64,000 nt of DNA, from assembly GCA_025363755.1 (NCBI GenBank), contig JANYLQ010000029.1, forward strand, positions 62,001 to 126,000, in the 5' to 3' direction. The position numbers and the translations under genes were made by a program. Shown one piece after another: positions 60,875 to 64,000 of the stretch (position 1 is the stretch's first letter; every line of letters begins with the position of its first letter). Source of the stretch: Hyphomicrobiales bacterium (lineage in GTDB: Bacteria > Pseudomonadota > Alphaproteobacteria > Rhizobiales > Aestuariivirgaceae). The notes under the pieces are model-generated. The model was not told where the DNA came from, did not search any database, and saw nothing but the letters and a program-made list of their open reading frames with translations.

Positions 60875-61995
60875 GCTTTGGCCTTGCGCAACTGCTTGAT
60901 CACAACATAATTGAAGAAAGATGAGCATACCACGACAGTTAAAATTAACAGCAGGTAAGCCACCGCAGCCGATGAGCCCATGTCGTTTGAGCGCCAGACA
61001 AAATATGAATGCAGGGAAATCGATTCCGTGGCGATACCGGGGCCGCCCGACGTCATGATGTTTGGGAGATCGACAATTTTAAATGCTTCAATCATGCGGA
61101 TGAGGATAACAGTAACGGCAACTGGAACAATCTGCGGCCAGATTATTTCTCGAAAAATTTGAACGCTGGAGGCACCATCAACTTGGGCTGCCTCAACATG
61201 ATCGCGCGATACGTTTTCCAGGGCCGCCAGCATGATGATAAAAACGAAGGGGATCCATTGCCAGCTGTCTCCAACAATCACAAACCAGCGAGAGGACCAT
61301 GCATCACTTGACCATGCCCAGTTTTTGAGGCCAATCATTTCCCAAAAAGGTTGAAATGGGCCTTTGGTTATATCGAGCACCATTTTGAATGCATAGCCAA
61401 CACCCAAGGGTGTGATCATCAATGGAATGAAAAACAACACGCGGAAAAAACTTTTTCCTTTGATGGGTTGGGAGCAGAGAAAAGCGAGTGCGGTGCCAAT
61501 CAAGAACTGCAAAGAGCAGCCGACGATCACGTAAAAAAGCGTGGTCAATAATGTGCCCCATTGGTTTCCTGAGAGCAGCGTGCCCGCCAACAACCAACCG
61601 ATAAAAAGCGCCATTGAAGCAGAAATCAAGCGGCCTATCATGCCAATCCAAGATGAGCCAGATTTGTAAGACCTATAAAGCCAACAGACTACCGCTGCCA
61701 ATACGATGAAAATGAACAGCCAGCCAAAAACACTTATTGTTTCTATCCGACCCAGAAAATGCACACGCTCGGGGCCAGTGAACTCATTAAGGAAATTATC
61801 GAGACCAACAAACCTGAATTTCAGACCGGTGCCGGAGAATTTCACGCGACTTAATGCAAACAAGATGGAATAGAATGTTGGAAAGATTGCGAAGATCAAA
61901 ATCAAAGAAACGGCAGGCGCAATAAAAAACGTGCGCGAGTGGCGATCAAACCATTCAGACCAAGATTCGGTGAATTGTAGGTTTTTGTTGGTCAC
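60871..61995 (-). CDS. Sugar-type ABC importer permease, MalF-like with extra segments
   Basis: 374 residues, about 70 more than usual. The first helix is FIAPAVSLILIFAIFPTFYS; the EAA loop region is DHVEAAQVDGASSVQIFREI; the C-terminal GGPGIATESISLHSYFVWR is typical. Two extra hydrophobic segments lie around residues 85-110 (ISVFGWLFIFIVLAAVVCWL) and 125-145. GTG start at 61995 with GAGA upstream. Confidence 0.88.
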   Translation of the reverse strand: MTNKNLQFTESWSEWFDRHSRTFFIAPAVSLILIFAIFPTFYSILFALSRVKFSGTGLKFRFVGLDNFLNEFTGPERVHFLGRIETISVFGWLFIFIVLAAVVCWLYRSYKSGSSWIGMIGRLISASMALFIGWLLAGTLLSGNQWGTLLTTLFYVIVGCSLQFLIGTALAFLCSQPIKGKSFFRVLFFIPLMITPLGVGYAFKMVLDITKGPFQPFWEMIGLKNWAWSSDAWSSRWFVIVGDSWQWIPFVFIIMLAALENVSRDHVEAAQVDGASSVQIFREIIWPQIVPVAVTVILIRMIEAFKIVDLPNIMTSGGPGIATESISLHSYFVWRSNDMGSSAAVAYLLLILTVVVCSSFFNYVVIKQLRKAKA

Positions 61996-62032
61996 GTCTT
62001 CTCGTCAATTCCTGTCATTCATGCTCCCTAAC

Positions 62033-62123
62033 CCCGTCATTCCTGCGAAGGCAGGAATCCAGCTTCTTCTTCAAAATATTGAAACCGTCAAAACTGGACC
62101 CCTGCCTTCGCAGGGGTGACGGG
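62033..62123. repeat. Paired palindromic intergenic repeat
   Basis: Arms CGTCATTCCTGCGAAGGCAG (with following GAATCCAG) at about 62036-62062 and CTGGACCCCTGCCTTCGCAG (with GGGTGACGGG) at 62094-62123 are near reverse complements; each also contains its own CTGC-GAAG-GCAG hairpin. This is a REP/BIME-like mosaic common in alphaproteobacteria. It lies between the binding-protein and permease genes, where it could reduce downstream expression or stabilise the upstream transcript. The rest of the 217-base gap holds nothing recognised. Confidence 0.65.
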
Positions 62124-62212
62124 AAAAGAGATGAGAATGAGAATTATTTTCTTTTTATATTAGAGAGTAAAGCAGGGCAGCTTTCGCCACCCTGCTATTA
62201 TTGCACTATCTA

Positions 62213-63694
62213 TTACTTGCTTGGGCCAAGCGCCAGAGCTTGGGACGCGATTTGCTTATCACGACCAAAATCTTCGGTGATCTTTTCCCAGCCTGCATCA
62301 ATATTCTTCAGCGCTTCATCGACAGTGATTTCGCCAGCCATGTAGCGGGCGAGTTCAGTATCCAAAACAACTGAGGTATATTGTTGCGCACCCGGAATTT
62401 TCATATCCGAGGCCATGTTGGGGTTGTTAATAGCACCGTTGATTGCGCCCATATAGTTCTTGGCCAAATCTTCAGTCATGCCAGCTTTAGTCCAGAATGC
62501 AGTGTCCTTGAGCTGTGACAGGCGGTAAGGATTATAGCCTGTAGCACCCACGGTCACGTCCACGCTCGATTGAGCAGACTGGTTCATGTAAGACAGAAAA
62601 GCATAAGCAGCATCCTTCTTCTTTTGATCAGCCTTGGCGTTGATTGCACCAGCCCAGCCACCGAAGGCCGAGAATGGAGCGTAGTTGATGCCATCAACTG
62701 CAAAAGGAGCACTTTCCTTTGACACGGGAACGAGCTTACCGGTTTTGCGATCAAGCACTTCTTTCGAGCCAACAGCACCCACAGCGAATATCAAGTTCTT
62801 CACTTTGGCTGCATCAGGATCAAGCTGCAATGTGCCTGGATCGCCCCATTCGATCAGCAGGCCGCAACGGCCAGCCTTGAACAGACCACGGGTATCACCG
62901 ATGTCCATGTTCAACTCTTCGGGTGGGCCATACTTTGTGGTTTCTTTGTAAAGTTCGAAAGCTTTCTTCCAGCCTTCGTTATTGATCATTGGCTTCATTG
63001 TGGCATTGTCAAAGTGGAAGCCCTGAGCGGTACCTTGTGTCTGCACAATTGGTGCAGCGATTGTTTGGATGGCGAAGTAAGACTGGGCATTACGTTTCTT
63101 GAAAATGCAAGAACCATAATCTGGCTTGCCGTCGCCGTTCATGTCTTGGCCGTTAATGGCCTTGGCAATTGCAATATAATCTTCCCATGTCTGAGGTGGC
63201 TTCAAACCAGCCTTTTCCAAAACGTCCTTGCGATAGTAAACCATCTGGAAGTCGCCATCGAGTTGGATGAGCTTGAACTTGCCGCCGATCTTCATGCCGA
63301 AATCGCGGAAATATGGCGCGATATCTGCAACGTCGATCTTAGTGTCTTTGGCAACATATGGATCGAGGTCTTCGAGCAAACCTGCTGAATCAAGTTCTAC
63401 ACCCCAGCCAGCTGCGAACACGGCAGCGTCAATCGAGTTGGTGCCGGTTGTCCAATCATTCTGAACCTTTGGGAAAATTTCAGCGAATGGCACTTCGGTT
63501 ACCACGATCTTGGCACCTGTTGCCTTTTCGAAGTCTACGCCGCGATCCTTCAATGGGCCTGCAATTACCGGGCCTGGGCGTGTGAGAATGTTAACGGTTA
63601 CACCGTCAAATTCGCCAGCCTGTGCTGTTGCGGCAAGTCCGGCAATCGCCGTTCCGCCCACAAGCATACTGGTTAAGAGCTTTCCTAATTTCAT
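62213..63694 (-). CDS. ABC importer substrate-binding protein (family 1)
   Basis: 493-residue precursor, longer than the usual 420-440. Signal peptide to about residue 25 (GLAATAQA). Mature start GEFDGVTVNILTRPGPVIAG; QLDGDFQMVYYRKDVLEKAG, GRCGLLIEWGDPGTLQL and GATGYNPYRLSQL follow. Sugar or polyol binder by fold, though the linked BKACE and CoA-transferase suggest an acid- or amine-containing substrate. ATG at 63694 has GGGAGG upstream. First gene of the operon running to scoB. Confidence 0.9.
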   Translation of the reverse strand: MKLGKLLTSMLVGGTAIAGLAATAQAGEFDGVTVNILTRPGPVIAGPLKDRGVDFEKATGAKIVVTEVPFAEIFPKVQNDWTTGTNSIDAAVFAAGWGVELDSAGLLEDLDPYVAKDTKIDVADIAPYFRDFGMKIGGKFKLIQLDGDFQMVYYRKDVLEKAGLKPPQTWEDYIAIAKAINGQDMNGDGKPDYGSCIFKKRNAQSYFAIQTIAAPIVQTQGTAQGFHFDNATMKPMINNEGWKKAFELYKETTKYGPPEELNMDIGDTRGLFKAGRCGLLIEWGDPGTLQLDPDAAKVKNLIFAVGAVGSKEVLDRKTGKLVPVSKESAPFAVDGINYAPFSAFGGWAGAINAKADQKKKDAAYAFLSYMNQSAQSSVDVTVGATGYNPYRLSQLKDTAFWTKAGMTEDLAKNYMGAINGAINNPNMASDMKIPGAQQYTSVVLDTELARYMAGEITVDEALKNIDAGWEKITEDFGRDKQIASQALALGPSK

Positions 63695-63960
63695 TAGACT
63701 TCCTCCCACTATGGCGACCCCTTTATGGGTATCGCAGTTGTTTTTACGTTTCCATTCGTCTGGCTTCTCTTTTTTGATCGTCCCGTACGCCAGTAACCGG
63801 ATGGATAGAATATGCACTGAAATAACAGTTTGGCAATGCTGTCTTTTAAAAAATCTTTTGGCACTAAAAATCCGTGGTGACAAATTAGGCAGTGGCGACT
63901 GAGGGTTACAATTTATACTGGGTTGCCCTAGTCTTGGTCAATTCGTTGGAGATGTTCTGT

Positions 63961-64000
63961 TGTCGACGCCTGAAAGTGACTTGAGACAAACCAAGTGGCA
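63961..64000 (+). CDS. Possible start of a divergent gene, cut by the window end
   Basis: A TTG at 63961 has GGAG eight bases upstream and opens a frame, MSTPESDLRQTKW, that reaches the end of the window. A regulator gene divergent from the importer operon would be usual here, but 13 residues are too few for identification. The 266 bases between it and the binding-protein gene presumably hold both promoters; no repeat or operator was recognised in them. Confidence 0.3.

Overview
The window carries the larger part of a photosynthesis gene cluster (PGC) of a purple-type alphaproteobacterium, followed by heterotrophic transport and catabolism operons. A quinone-type reaction centre (PufL/PufM), LH1 (PufB/PufA), bacteriochlorophyll a enzymes (BchC, X, Y, Z, I, D, O, P) and the CrtC/D/E/F carotenoid branch identify an anoxygenic phototroph. 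The moderate GC content, the ccmIHF-type cytochrome c maturation genes, the phasin/3-hydroxybutyrate genes and the large number of ABC importers suggest a Rhizobiales (Hyphomicrobiales)-like aerobic anoxygenic phototroph. This placement is inference; no rRNA or marker gene is present.

PGC, 1-22352. On the plus strand lie the end of bchP, tspO, a small membrane protein gene, a type 2 isopentenyl-diphosphate isomerase gene and a pseudoazurin gene. Facing them on the minus strand is the classical superoperon crtE-crtF-bchC-bchX-bchY-bchZ-pufQ-pufB-pufA-pufL-pufM. No pufC or pufX follows pufM. crtD and crtC run divergently from crtE. A second minus-strand operon runs bchI-bchD-bchO-DUF3422-crtI-crtB and ends with a 33-residue membrane microprotein. 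PpsR/CrtJ-type boxes (TGT-N12-ACA) lie before bchC (two boxes, 8 bp apart), between crtE and crtD, over the crtI start codon, and before bchI. RNA hairpins sit at pufQ/pufB and pufA/pufL. crtA is absent here, so CrtC, D and F point to the spirilloxanthin branch.

22443-31587. A receiver/Hpt signalling remnant with an in-frame stop comes first. It is followed by a minus-strand operon for a carbohydrate ABC importer (binding protein, two permeases, a 62-residue membrane protein, two ATPases) ending in a fused dihydroxyacetone-type kinase. A divergent LacI-family gene and two palindromic operators probably control it.

31588-41334. CcmI, CcmH and CcmF, two MFS transporters, 3-hydroxybutyrate dehydrogenase, a patatin-like hydrolase, a DUF302 protein, a periplasmic cupin and a phasin. 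Several of these fit polyhydroxybutyrate/ketone-body metabolism.

41462-50328. A catabolic island of unknown substrate: ribokinase-like kinase, TIM-barrel isomerase, D-2-hydroxyacid dehydrogenase, SDR, histidinol-dehydrogenase-like enzyme, zinc alcohol dehydrogenase and a NitT/TauT-type ABC importer with a Tat-exported binding protein.

50522-64000. A dppABCDF peptide importer, then an operon joining a sugar-type ABC importer with unusually long permeases to a beta-keto acid cleavage enzyme (BKACE) and a 3-oxoacid CoA-transferase. The most interesting uncharacterised items are the DUF3422 protein and microprotein inside the Mg-chelatase/carotenoid operon, the pseudoazurin beside pufM, and the two unassigned catabolic operons. 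No tRNA, rRNA, CRISPR array, insertion sequence or prophage was recognised.
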